Assembly (NCBI RefSeq): GCF_009936235.1
Contig: NZ_AP022314.1
Coordinates: 4,402,001-4,466,000 of the forward strand
Length of the DNA stretch: 64,000 nucleotides
DNA from: Mycobacterium xenopi
GTDB lineage: Bacteria; Actinomycetota; Actinomycetes; Mycobacteriales; Mycobacteriaceae
Direction: 5' to 3'
The notes under the pieces are model-generated. The model was not told where the DNA came from. It was given only the letters and a program-made list of their open reading frames with translations, and ran no database searches. A program made the position numbers and the translations under genes. Of the stretch, positions 53,210 through 61,368 are shown piece by piece; position 1 is the stretch's first letter, and every line of letters starts with the position of its first letter.

Positions 53210-53683
53210 ATGCTGCCACGCACTTACGAGCATCAGGTCTGCTCCATCGCCCGCAGCCTGGAACTGATCGGCGACCGCTGGACGCTGCTGATCGTTCGCG
53301 ACGCCCTGCGTGGTGTGCGCCGGTTCGACGACTTCCGCGCGCGGCTAGGCGTCGCGCACAACGTGCTCAGTGATCGGCTGTCGCGGCTGACCGAAGCCGG
53401 GGTGCTCGAGCGCCGCCGCTACCAGCAGCGGCCGGATCGCTACGAGTACCACCCAACTCAGCAGGGCCTCGACCTGTGGCCGGTGTTGATGTCGCTGCTG
53501 TTGTGGGGCGACCGCTACCTCGCACCCGACGGACCGCCCGCGCTCGTGTCACATCGCGACTGCGGGGGCCGGCTCACGTCCCAGCTGACGTGTGCCACCT
53601 GCGGGACGCAGCTAGGGCCGCGCGATGTCGAGCTCACGCCCGGGCCGGGCGCAGGGTCTATTGCGTCATGCAAGCCACTCTGA
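53210..53683 (+). CDS. HxlR-family winged-helix regulator
   Basis: 157 residues from ATG 53210; an ATG at 53201 adds three residues. HxlR pattern: QVCSIARSLELIGDRWTLLIVRDALRGVRRFDDFRARLGVAHNVLSDRLSRLTEAGVLERR near residues 8-68. A C-terminal zinc-like CGTQ motif is present (LTCATCGTQLGPRD), which some family members carry. Its ATG-proximal region contains GATGCAAC, also found in the inverted repeat before the next gene. Likely controls itself and the methyltransferase. Confidence 0.9.
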   Translation: MLPRTYEHQVCSIARSLELIGDRWTLLIVRDALRGVRRFDDFRARLGVAHNVLSDRLSRLTEAGVLERRRYQQRPDRYEYHPTQQGLDLWPVLMSLLLWGDRYLAPDGPPALVSHRDCGGRLTSQLTCATCGTQLGPRDVELTPGPGAGSIASCKPL

Positions 53684-53701
53684 AATAGTGGGTTGCATGA
53701 C
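53665..53701. promoter_or_regulatory. Near-perfect 15-bp inverted repeat over a gene junction
   Basis: GTCATGCAAGCCACT (53665-53679) and AGTGGGTTGCATGAC (53687-53701) are complementary at 14 of 15 positions with a 7-bp spacer. The repeat covers the end of the HxlR gene and the start codon of the methyltransferase gene. It may be a regulator site or an RNA hairpin that hides the start. A U-tract is absent, so it is unlikely to be an intrinsic terminator. Confidence 0.75.
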
Positions 53702-54512
53702 ACAATCGAGTACCGGTTACCTTCTGGGTCATGCCGACGCCGAAGTTCGGCGACTGCTCTTGCAGGCACGGCTCTACGACGACCACACCGCCGCGGCATT
53801 GCGACTGGCTGGCCTGCGACCCGGTATGCGGGTGCTCGACGTGGGCTGCGGGCCCGGTGATGTGTCGTTTGTGGCCGCGCGGCTGGTGGGCTCGACCGGC
53901 ACGGTGCTGGGCGTGGATGCCGCCGACATCGTCGAGCTCGCCACTAGCCGTGCGGCGGAACAGGGGCTGTCGAACGTCCGATTCCAGCGCAGTTCGATCG
54001 CCGAAATCGCCTTGGACGAGCCCGTCGACGCGGTGATCGGACGGTTGATCCTCATGCATCTGCCCGACCCGGTCGGGGCGTTGCGGCAGCTGGCCACGCT
54101 GGTGCGACCCGGTGGCCTGATCGCGTTTTCGGAAATCGACACGACGGCGGCAACCAGTGCGCCCGACCTGCCGTTGCTCCGCGCCGTACGAGACGGTATC
54201 GCGGGCGCGTTCACGGGCATGGGTCTTGACCCGGCGTTTGGCGCCACACTGCACACGTTGTTCCGGCACGCGGGTTTGGGTGAGCCGCGGCTGACGCTCG
54301 GCGCGCCGGTGGGCACGATCGCAGACCCGGAGCCGCTGTCCTACGTGGTCGAGACCTGGCGCTCGCTGTTGCCGGTGGCGCGGCAGCTGGGCTTGGCCAC
54401 CGACGGGCTGTCCGATGTGGACAAGCTCGTGCCCCGATTACGCGAAGAAGCCGCCAGTGCCGACGCCATCCTTGTGCTGCCGGCCCTGATCAGCGCCTGG
54501 ATATGTCGTTAG
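53697..54512 (+). CDS. SAM-dependent methyltransferase (class I)
   Basis: 271 residues. Class I Rossmann fold: VLDVGCGPGDVSFVAARLV (SAM motif, near residues 46-64), VLGVDAADIVELA, FQRSSIAEIALDEPVDAVIGRLILMHLPDP near 100-130 and LVRPGGLIAFSEID. Overall similar to UbiE/small-molecule methyltransferases. The substrate is unknown. Its ATG lies inside a strong inverted repeat and just after the HxlR gene. Confidence 0.88.
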   Translation: MTQSSTGYLLGHADAEVRRLLLQARLYDDHTAAALRLAGLRPGMRVLDVGCGPGDVSFVAARLVGSTGTVLGVDAADIVELATSRAAEQGLSNVRFQRSSIAEIALDEPVDAVIGRLILMHLPDPVGALRQLATLVRPGGLIAFSEIDTTAATSAPDLPLLRAVRDGIAGAFTGMGLDPAFGATLHTLFRHAGLGEPRLTLGAPVGTIADPEPLSYVVETWRSLLPVARQLGLATDGLSDVDKLVPRLREEAASADAILVLPALISAWICR

Positions 54513-54513
54513 G

Positions 54514-55149
54514 TCAAGGCTGGCCGGGCAGCAAGCGCACCATCAGCGCATGCACCTCGGCCAGCACGGTGTCGTCCTGGTCGACGAGTTCCCCGGCGAT
54601 GAATGCCTTGCGGCCCTCGGTTTCAGTGATGCGCCCACGCGCGACCAGCGGGCGGTCGATCGGGGTGACCTTGCGGTAGTCGACCTTGAGGTACGCGGTC
54701 CGGCTGATCGGGCGGCCCGCGGCGTGCACCACCATGCCGCACAGCCAGTCGAACACCAGCGATATCACACCACCGTGCACCGCCATGTTGCCGCCGACGT
54801 AGTAGCGGCTGAACTGGCCGCGCATTTCGACACCGTCGGCGTCGAACTTCGTCATCGTCCACGGCGGCATCAGCAGGCTGCCCATGCCGGGCAGCGACGG
54901 CACCCGCCCCGCGGGGGCAACTCCTTCCGCAGCCTGGAACGGGTCGAGCAGCTTAACCAGCTCTTCGGCCCGCTCGGCGGCTTCGTCCCAGGTGTCACTG
55001 TCCGGATTCGCCGACACGGCCAGGTCCTGCAGGCGCCGCATGGCAGCGACGAACTTGGCGAACCCCGGTCCGGGCTGCGCGGGCTCGTAGCGCGGGAACC
55101 CGCCGTGATGCTCGTATTCGGGGTCTAGCGCCTCCGGTTGGTCGGTCAC
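54514..55149 (-). CDS. PaaI-type hotdog thioesterase
   Basis: 211 residues. The hotdog domain is at about residues 90-205: GQFSRYYVGGNMAVHGGVISLVFDWLCG, where the HGG motif and following helix are the thioesterase active region, then RTAYLKVDYRKVTPID and ARGRITETEGRKAFIAGELVD. The N-terminal 85 residues are extra compared with the smallest PaaI proteins. The GTG start overlaps the purA stop (GTGA). Linkage to purA matches Rv0356c-Rv0357c by recall. Confidence 0.9.
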   Translation of the reverse strand: MTDQPEALDPEYEHHGGFPRYEPAQPGPGFAKFVAAMRRLQDLAVSANPDSDTWDEAAERAEELVKLLDPFQAAEGVAPAGRVPSLPGMGSLLMPPWTMTKFDADGVEMRGQFSRYYVGGNMAVHGGVISLVFDWLCGMVVHAAGRPISRTAYLKVDYRKVTPIDRPLVARGRITETEGRKAFIAGELVDQDDTVLAEVHALMVRLLPGQP

Positions 55150-56444
55150 GGGTTGACCTGCAGCACGTCGCGGCGCACGATGGTCTGCTCGCGGCCCGGG
55201 CCCACACCGATACACGAAACCTGCGCTCCGGCAAGCTCTTCCAGTCGTAGCACATAGTCACGCGCCTTGGCCGGCAGGTCGTCGAACTTCCGCGCAGCCG
55301 AGATGTCCTCCCACCAGCCGGGCAGCTCTTCGTAGACGGGTTCGGCGCGGGCCAGTTCGCTCTGGGTCATCGGCATATCCGGGGTCTGTTTGCCGTCGAT
55401 GCGGTAGCCGACGCAAACCGGCACGGTTTGCAGGCTGGAGAGCACATCGAGCTTGGTCAAAAAGTAGTCGGTGATGCCGTTGACCCTAGTGGCATAGCGG
55501 GCGACCACCGCGTCGAACCATCCGCAGCGGCGGCGCCGGCCCGTCGTCACCCCGAACTCGCCGCCGGTCTTGGACAGGTATTCGCCGTACTCGTCGAACA
55601 GCTCGGTGGGAAACGGTCCCGATCCCACCCGGGTGGTGTAGGCCTTGAGGATGCCGAGCACGGTGGTGATCCGCGTCGGGCCGATGCCCGACCCGACGGC
55701 CGCGCCGCCCGCCGTCGGATTCGACGACGTCACATAGGGATACGTGCCGTGGTCGACGTCGAGCAGGGTGCCCTGCGATCCCTCCAGCAACACCGTCTCG
55801 CCGCGCTCTAGCGCCGCGTTGAGCAGCAGCCGGGTGTCGGCGACGCGGTGCTTGAAGCGCTCGGCCTGTGCCAGCAGCGTGTCAACCACCTGCGCGGGCT
55901 CGAGCGCCTTGCGGTTGTAGATCTTGACCAGCACCTGGTTTTTGAATTCCAGCGCGGCCTCGATCTTGCGGGTCAGCGAGTCCGGGTCGAACACGTCGGC
56001 CACCCGGATCCCGATGCGGGCGATCTTGTCCTGATAGCACGGGCCGATCCCGCGGCCGGTGGTGCCGATCTTCTTGTTGCCCATGTAGCGTTCGGTGACC
56101 TTGTCGATAGCGACGTGGTAGGGCATCAACAGGTGGGCGTCGGCGGAGATCAGCAGCCGCGAGGTGTCCACGCCGCGGGCCTCGAGGCCCGCCAGCTCGT
56201 CGAGCAGGACACCGGGGTCGACCACGACCCCGTTGCCGATGACGTTGGTGACGCCGGGTGTCAGCACCCCGGAGGGAATAAGGTGCAGTGCGAAGTTCTC
56301 GCCGGTGGGCAACACCACGGTGTGCCCGGCGTTATTGCCCCCCTGATAGCGCACCACCCATTGCACGCGGCCGCCGAGCAGGTCGGTGGCCTTGCCTTTG
56401 CCCTCGTCGCCCCACTGGGCGCCGATCAGCACGACTGCCGGCAT
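55146..56444 (-). CDS. purA: Adenylosuccinate synthetase PurA
   Basis: GTP-dependent conversion of IMP and aspartate to adenylosuccinate. 432 residues, full length. GDEGKGKATDLL P-loop-like motif (residues 12-23) with the catalytic Asp, GGNNAGHTV near 39, GIGPCYQDKIAR near 133, LLEGSQGTLLDVDHGTYPYVT, TGRRRRCGWFDAV near 302, and the C-terminal IGVGPGREQTI. Start ATG; the frame extends beyond but upstream sequence is unlike PurA. Confidence 0.97.
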   Translation of the reverse strand: MPAVVLIGAQWGDEGKGKATDLLGGRVQWVVRYQGGNNAGHTVVLPTGENFALHLIPSGVLTPGVTNVIGNGVVVDPGVLLDELAGLEARGVDTSRLLISADAHLLMPYHVAIDKVTERYMGNKKIGTTGRGIGPCYQDKIARIGIRVADVFDPDSLTRKIEAALEFKNQVLVKIYNRKALEPAQVVDTLLAQAERFKHRVADTRLLLNAALERGETVLLEGSQGTLLDVDHGTYPYVTSSNPTAGGAAVGSGIGPTRITTVLGILKAYTTRVGSGPFPTELFDEYGEYLSKTGGEFGVTTGRRRRCGWFDAVVARYATRVNGITDYFLTKLDVLSSLQTVPVCVGYRIDGKQTPDMPMTQSELARAEPVYEELPGWWEDISAARKFDDLPAKARDYVLRLEELAGAQVSCIGVGPGREQTIVRRDVLQVNP

Positions 56445-56474
56445 GACTTGCTCCCGCTGATTGTGGTCCAGCCG

Positions 56475-57138
56475 GTGACCCACACTATCCCAGTGGCTTG
56501 CGAGGACGCCCGGAACACGGCGGTGCTGGTGTTCGGCGACCGGCCCGTACTGCGCCCGTTGAACGGCTTGCCCGTCTTGCGCATCGACGGGCCCGCCGAC
56601 GTCGATGCCGCGATCGGAAAGTTTCGCCGTCTGGTGGTGGTCGGTGAGGATGCCGACTTGGCGACGGTGCTGGCCCGGCTGCTGCGCGCCGACCGGCTCG
56701 GTATCGAGATCGGCTATGCGCCCCGGCGGCGCAGCGCGGCCACCCGAATCTACCGGCTGCGGGCGCCGTCGGGCGGCACGGCGGGCGCGGCGCGGTCGTG
56801 CACGCTTGATGCCGCTGATCCGCGACGAGACCGGGGCGGTGATCGTGGGCGGCGCGCTGTGGCGCGGTGCCGACGGCCCGCTGCACGGCGAGGCGGTCGT
56901 CGACGATACGACGCTATTCGACGGCGATGTCGCCGGAGTGCGGGTCGAGCCGACGGCGGCACTGCCGGGCCTGCGGGCCCGCGTGCTGGGTAGTTGGCCG
57001 CGTCGTTGGGTGGCCGGGCGGGCCGCCCAGTTGGGTTGCACCGGGGTAATGGTCACCCGCGACGACGTGCCCGCCCGCCGGCCGATACGGCGCTCGACGT
57101 TCTACCGGCACACCCAGGGCTGGTTGCTGGTCCGGTAG
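56475..57138 (+). pseudogene. Rv0358-like protein gene with a single frameshift
   Basis: The first half, from GTG 56475, reads RNTAVLVFGDRPVLRPLNGLPVLRIDGPADVDAA and VVVGEDADLATVLARLLRADRLGIEIGYAPRRRSAATRIYRLRAPSGG in one frame. The second half reads RLMPLIRDETGAVIVGGALWRGADGPLHG to the end QGWLLVR in the +1 frame. The junction lies near 56795-56815 in the GC-rich tract. A continuous product of about 215-220 aa is expected. Whether it is a true mutation or a sequencing error cannot be told here. Function of the family is not known; it lies between purA and the site-2 protease. Confidence 0.75.
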
Positions 57139-57147
57139 TTTCGAACG

Positions 57148-57927
57148 GTGAGCGTTCGCGGCCTGCACGAGTCGGTGCGACCGAGCCCCATTTTCTTGGC
57201 GATCGTCGCGCTGACGGCTTGCGGCGGCGTGCTGGCCTGGCTGGCCGGGGCCGACACTCGGGCGCTGGCCTATGTCGGGGTGTTCGTCTTCGTGATCGCG
57301 GGCTGGCTGGTGTCGCTGTGCCTGCATGAGTTCGGGCACGCGGTCACCGCATGGCGATTCGGCGACCGCGACGTCGCAGTGCGCGGCTATCTGACGCTTG
57401 ACCCGCGGCGCTTCACCCATCCCATGCTGTCGCTGGGCCTGCCGATGCTGTTCATTGCGCTGGGCGGCATCGGGTTGCCCGGCGCGGCGGTGTACGTGCG
57501 CACGTCGTTTATGACGCCAGCGCGACGCACCCTCGTGAGCCTGGCCGGACCGTTCGCCAACCTTGTGCTGGCCGTGCTGCTGCTGGCTTTGGTCCGGTTG
57601 TACTACGAGCCCGCGCACCCGGTGTTGTGGGCCGGGGTGGCGTTTCTGGGCTTTCTTCAGGTGACCGCGGTAGTGCTGAACCTGCTGCCGATCCCGGGCC
57701 TGGACGGCTACGGCGCGCTGGAACCGCACCTGAGCCCCGAGACGCAGCGCGCGCTGGAACCGGCGAAGCAATTCGGGTTCTTGTTCGTGCTCCTGCTCTT
57801 CCTCGCGCCGGCGCTGAACCAGTGGTTCTTCGGTGTCGTCGACTGGTTTTTCGAACTGTCCGGGGTCCCCGCCATGCTGGCCCGGTTGGGCAGCGCGCTG
57901 ACCCGATTCTGGGGTGCCTGGTTCTGA
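57148..57927 (+). CDS. Site-2-protease-like M50 zinc metalloprotease
   Basis: 259 residues with about six membrane helices. The zinc motif HEFGH is at about residues 59-63, inside a helix after SLCLHEFGHAVTAW; the third ligand is in LLPIPGLDGYGAL near 185-197. It is an intramembrane protease of the small Rv0359 type, without a PDZ domain. GTG start, length as expected. The natural substrate is unknown. Confidence 0.93.
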   Translation: MSVRGLHESVRPSPIFLAIVALTACGGVLAWLAGADTRALAYVGVFVFVIAGWLVSLCLHEFGHAVTAWRFGDRDVAVRGYLTLDPRRFTHPMLSLGLPMLFIALGGIGLPGAAVYVRTSFMTPARRTLVSLAGPFANLVLAVLLLALVRLYYEPAHPVLWAGVAFLGFLQVTAVVLNLLPIPGLDGYGALEPHLSPETQRALEPAKQFGFLFVLLLFLAPALNQWFFGVVDWFFELSGVPAMLARLGSALTRFWGAWF

Positions 57928-57934
57928 ACGTCTT

Positions 57935-57964
57935 GCAATATATGCGTCAATACGCATATATTGC
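57935..57964. promoter_or_regulatory. Perfect 13-bp inverted repeat before a CDF transporter gene
   Basis: GCAATATATGCGT (57935-57947) and ACGCATATATTGC (57952-57964) are exact reverse complements with a 4-bp spacer, and the repeat ends 4 bp before the transporter ATG. Such AT-rich repeats are typical sites for ArsR/SmtB-type metal sensors or similar regulators. No such regulator gene is in this window, so the sensor would be encoded elsewhere. Confidence 0.85.
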
Positions 57965-57968
57965 GGGC

Positions 57969-58856
57969 ATGGGTGCCGGCCATACGCACAACCACGCCGA
58001 CGCCCGGATATCGCGGATGCTCGCCGCCGCCGTGCTCCTCGCGAGCTTCTTCGTGGTGGAAGTGAGCACGGCGTTGCTCATCGGGTCGATTGCGTTGCTG
58101 GCCGACGCCGGGCATCTGCTGACCGACCTAGCCGCCGCGTTCATGGGGCTGGCCGCGCTGATGCTGGTCCGGCGCGGCAGCTCGTCGCCCCGGCGCACCT
58201 ACGGCTGGCACCGCGCGGAGGTGTTCACCGCGGTGGTCAACGCGGTGCTGCTGATCGGGATCGCGGCGTTCATCCTCTACGAGGCGGTCCGGCGGCTCGG
58301 TGACGCCCCGGCCATTCCGGGCGTGCCGCTGACAGCCGTCGCACTCGGCGGGCTGGCCACCAACACCGCGGTGGCGCTGCTGCTGCGGTCGCAGTCCACG
58401 CGCAGCCTCGCCGTCAAGGGCGCCTACACCGAGGTCGTCGCCGACACGGTAGGCAGCCTCGGTGTGCTCGTCGCCGGGGTGGTCACCCTGACGACGGGTT
58501 GGCCCTACGCCGACGTCGTGGTCGCCGTCTTCGTCGCGCTGTGGGTGTTGCCGCGAGCGCTGTCACTGGCGGCGAGCGCGCTGCGCATCCTGTCCGAATC
58601 GTCGCCACGCCACATCGACGTCGACGAACTGCGCGCGGCGCTACACGCCGTCGACGGTGTGACCGAGGTTCACGACCTGCATGTGTGGACGCTTGTGCCC
58701 GGCAAAGACATGGTGACCGCGCACCTGACCAGCTGCGCCGACGCGACCCGAGTGCTCGCCGATGCGCGCGCCGTGCTGGCGGCCCGCGGGTTGGAGCACG
58801 CCACGGTGCAAGTGGAGTCGCCCGATGGTCTCGACCACTGTTCGCCGAGTTGGTAA
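57969..58856 (+). CDS. Cation diffusion facilitator (CDF) metal efflux transporter
   Basis: 295 residues; six predicted membrane helices. Metal-site helices: GSIALLADAGHLLTDLAAAFMGL (HxxxD in helix II, residues 36-58) and TEVVADTVGSLGVLV (HxxxD equivalent as V/D pair in helix V). A His-rich N-terminus (GHTHNHAD) and C-terminal cytoplasmic domain with HDLHVWTLVPGK are CDF features. Expels Zn2+, Co2+ or similar by proton antiport. Start ATG 57969; an in-frame ATG at 57942 lies inside the operator. No related gene is expected here from the M. tuberculosis order I recall. Confidence 0.9.
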   Translation: MGAGHTHNHADARISRMLAAAVLLASFFVVEVSTALLIGSIALLADAGHLLTDLAAAFMGLAALMLVRRGSSSPRRTYGWHRAEVFTAVVNAVLLIGIAAFILYEAVRRLGDAPAIPGVPLTAVALGGLATNTAVALLLRSQSTRSLAVKGAYTEVVADTVGSLGVLVAGVVTLTTGWPYADVVVAVFVALWVLPRALSLAASALRILSESSPRHIDVDELRAALHAVDGVTEVHDLHVWTLVPGKDMVTAHLTSCADATRVLADARAVLAARGLEHATVQVESPDGLDHCSPSW

Positions 58857-58867
58857 GGGAGCCGCGC

Positions 58868-59810
58868 ATGGCCGACGATTTGGTCATTCGCCCGCTGCGC
58901 GAAGCCGACCTGTCAGACCGCCAGCCGGATCTGTCGACGAGCATTCGCAACGTTTCTGGGCGCGCCCGATCCGGATAGCTTCTGGGCCGATCGCGAGTAC
59001 GTGCGGAGCCGCTGGCGCACGGATCCCAGTGCAGCCCTCGCGGCGGAACTGGACGGCGCGGTGGTCGGCTCCAACCTGGCCACCAGGTGGGGAAGCTTCG
59101 CCTTCGTCGGCCCACTGACCGTCGAGCCTGCGTTATGGAATCGGGGCATCGCGCAGCAGCTAATGCGCGCCACGATTGACGTGATCGATTCCTGGAACGT
59201 CACGGCCACAGCGTTGTTCACGTTCGCCAACAGCGTCGAGCACATCCACCTCTATCAGAAGTTCGGGTTCTGGCCTCGGTTCCTGACCGCGCTGCTGGCC
59301 AAGTCGCCGGCGTCGAAGTCCGCGTCGTTCACCAGATACTCGGAAACCACCAAGACCGAGCAGACCGCAGCAGTCGACGCCTGCCGCCACCTCACCAGTT
59401 CGATCTACGACGGCCTGGACGTCAGCGCCGAAATCCGGTCCGTTCATGAGCAGCAGCTTGGTGAAACGGTGCTGCTGTGGAACGGGAATTCGGTCGACGC
59501 ATTTGCGGTGTGTCACCTCGGCGAGGGAACCGAAGCCGGCGCCCAAGCCTGTTACGTCAAGTTCGCGGCGGCGCGACCCGGCGCCGACGCGGAGCGCGTT
59601 TTCGGGCTGGTCCTGGACGCGTGTGAGACGCTGGCCGCACAACAGGGCCTGCGCCGGCTGCAGGCCGGGGTCAACGTTGGTCGCAGCCGGGCTTATCGCA
59701 GCATGCTGGACAGGGGTTTTCGGGCCGACGCCTATGGCGTGGCGATGCATCGCCCCGACGCGCCGGCCTATAGCAGGCCGGAGGTCTACATCGTCGACGA
59801 CCTGCGTTAG
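58868..59810 (+). pseudogene. GNAT acetyltransferase gene with an N-terminal frameshift
   Basis: ATG 58868 opens MADDLVIRPLREADLS, typical of a GNAT, but the frame then shifts and meets a stop at 58978. In another frame, 29 bp after the start of the good sequence, FATFLGAPDPDSFWADREYVRSRWRTDP continues and the remaining 270 residues are intact, with GIAQQLMRATIDVI as the acetyl-CoA region near residue 50 of that part. One base is missing or extra near 58917. A second start (ATG 59001) could still give a 269-residue product that lacks the first strand. Real decay or sequence error cannot be separated here. Confidence 0.75.
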
Positions 59811-60227
59811 CTAGCTAAGCCCGAGCTCGGCGCGAGCATGCGGATCGCAGTCGTCGAGCAGCTCCAGGCAGCGTTGATACTCGTCGGTCTCTCCGATGGC
59901 GTCGGCCGCCCGCGCCAGCGCGGCCACGCAGCGCAAGAATCCGCGGTTGGGTTCGTGCGAATACGGCACCGGGCCATAGCCCTTCCACCCGTTGCGACGC
60001 AGCTGGTCGAGGCCGCGATGGTAACCGGTGCGGGCGAAGGCGTAGGCGGTGATGGCCTTGTCCTCGGCCAGCGCTTCCTCGGCCAGGGCCGCCCACGCGA
60101 CCGAGGCCGCTGGGTGCGCGGCCGCGACGATGGCGGGCTTTTGGTTGGCGCGCAGTTCGGCCTCTGCGTCGCGGTCGCCGGGCAGCAGGATCGGGTCGGG
60201 TCCCAAAAGATCACGCGTCGGTGCCAT
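59811..60227 (-). CDS. DUF3151 protein
   Basis: 138 residues, ATG start. Conserved pattern RDLLGPDPILLPGD, then AWAALAEEALAEDKAITAYAFARTGYHRGLDQLRRNGWKGYGPVPYSHEPNRGFLR and a helical C-terminus ECLELLDDCDPHARAEL-like. This matches the DUF3151 family (Rv0360c) at full length. All-helical cytosolic protein of unknown function. Its end touches the GNAT gene tail to tail. Confidence 0.92.
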   Translation of the reverse strand: MAPTRDLLGPDPILLPGDRDAEAELRANQKPAIVAAAHPAASVAWAALAEEALAEDKAITAYAFARTGYHRGLDQLRRNGWKGYGPVPYSHEPNRGFLRCVAALARAADAIGETDEYQRCLELLDDCDPHARAELGLS

Positions 60228-60386
60228 CAGCGCCGCTCCTCCTCATCATTCGCGTGCGTCGTCGCCGGCGGTCACGGGTTTCATTGTGCCGTTGTGCGGC
60301 GCAGCATTATCGTCAGGCACATCAAATGCGTTCCAGGGTCGCTAAGCTCCAAATACTGACTTAACAGCCGGAGGACAGCAGCGCCC

Positions 60387-61295
60387 ATGCCCACCCCATC
60401 AGAGCCCGACCGGGACGACACGCCGACCGCGGCCGGACTCGAGCCAGACGCCGTCAACAACGAGGACGGTTCCGATCGGGTCGCATCCGAGGCCGGCCCG
60501 GCCGACGAGCAGACGGCGAAGCCCGAACCCGACGACGAGGTGACCCAGAGCTACCCGACCGCTGGTGGCGATGCCGAGCCAGCCACCGAGGTAATGGCCA
60601 AGCCCGAGCGGGAGGACGAGCACCCAGCCGCCAAACCGCAACGCAAACGCGGTGAACGTCGCTTCACCGCACCGGGTTTCGACGCCAAGGAGACGGTGGT
60701 CATCGAAACCGCCGCGGAGCCGGCCACCGAGGTCTTCCGCACGCGGCAGGAAACGCCCCAACCAAAACCGATAAGCCCGATGAACACGCCGCCGAAAACG
60801 GCGACGCCACAAGTGATTCCGCCTCGGCTCGGTGCGAAACTGCGGCCCACCGTCCAACGCAGCTGGGGCTGGGTGCTGGCGCTGATCCTGATCATTCTGG
60901 CGCTGGCCGCGGTCGCCGTCCTTGGCACCGTGCTGCTGACCCGCGGAAAACACCACAAGGTTTCCCAAGAGGACCAGGTCCGCACCACCATCCAAAACTT
61001 CGACGTCGCGGTGCAAACCGGCAACCTGGCGACGCTGCGCGGCATCACCTGTGGCAGCGCACGCGACGGCTACGTCAACTATGACGAGCAGGCCTGGCAG
61101 GAGACCTACCGGAAGATCGCGGCGGCCAAGCAGTACCCGGTGGTGGCCAGCATCGACCAGGTTGTCGTCAACGGGGAGCATGCCGAGGCCAACGTCACGG
61201 CGTTCATGGCATATGACCCGCAGGTCCGCTCAACCCGCAGCTTCGACCTGCAGTTTCGCGACAACCAGTGGAAGATCTGCCAGTCCAGCGGCTAG
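60387..61295 (+). CDS. Membrane protein with long acidic N-terminus (Rv0361-like)
   Basis: 302 residues. Residues 1-about 155 are hydrophilic, acidic and Pro-rich with repeats of KPEPDDE/PATEV type; this part is probably disordered and cytosolic. One membrane segment follows (WGWVLALILIILALAAVAVLGTVLL, about 162-186). The C-terminus, about 195-302, is an exported domain reading EDQVRTTIQNFDVAVQTGNLATLRGITCG and STRSFDLQFRDNQWKICQSSG, which looks like an NTF2/DUF4878-type fold. Strong GGAGG ribosome site. Function unknown. Confidence 0.88.
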   Translation: MPTPSEPDRDDTPTAAGLEPDAVNNEDGSDRVASEAGPADEQTAKPEPDDEVTQSYPTAGGDAEPATEVMAKPEREDEHPAAKPQRKRGERRFTAPGFDAKETVVIETAAEPATEVFRTRQETPQPKPISPMNTPPKTATPQVIPPRLGAKLRPTVQRSWGWVLALILIILALAAVAVLGTVLLTRGKHHKVSQEDQVRTTIQNFDVAVQTGNLATLRGITCGSARDGYVNYDEQAWQETYRKIAAAKQYPVVASIDQVVVNGEHAEANVTAFMAYDPQVRSTRSFDLQFRDNQWKICQSSG

Positions 61296-61314
61296 CTCGA
61301 CACGCAAGAAGACG

Positions 61315-61352
61315 CGAAAGCCCCCATTTCATAACGAAATTGGGGGCTTTCG
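61315..61352. terminator. Bidirectional intrinsic terminator between the Rv0361-like gene and fba
   Basis: A long hairpin: CGAAAGCCCCCATTTC (61315-61330), loop ATAAC, and GAAATTGGGGGCTTTCG (61336-61352), paired throughout except one extra base. It sits between the convergent 3' ends, 19 bp after one stop and 16 bp before the other. No long U-tract follows on either strand, as is common in mycobacteria. Confidence 0.85.
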
Positions 61353-61368
61353 AGTGTGTTCGCGTAAT

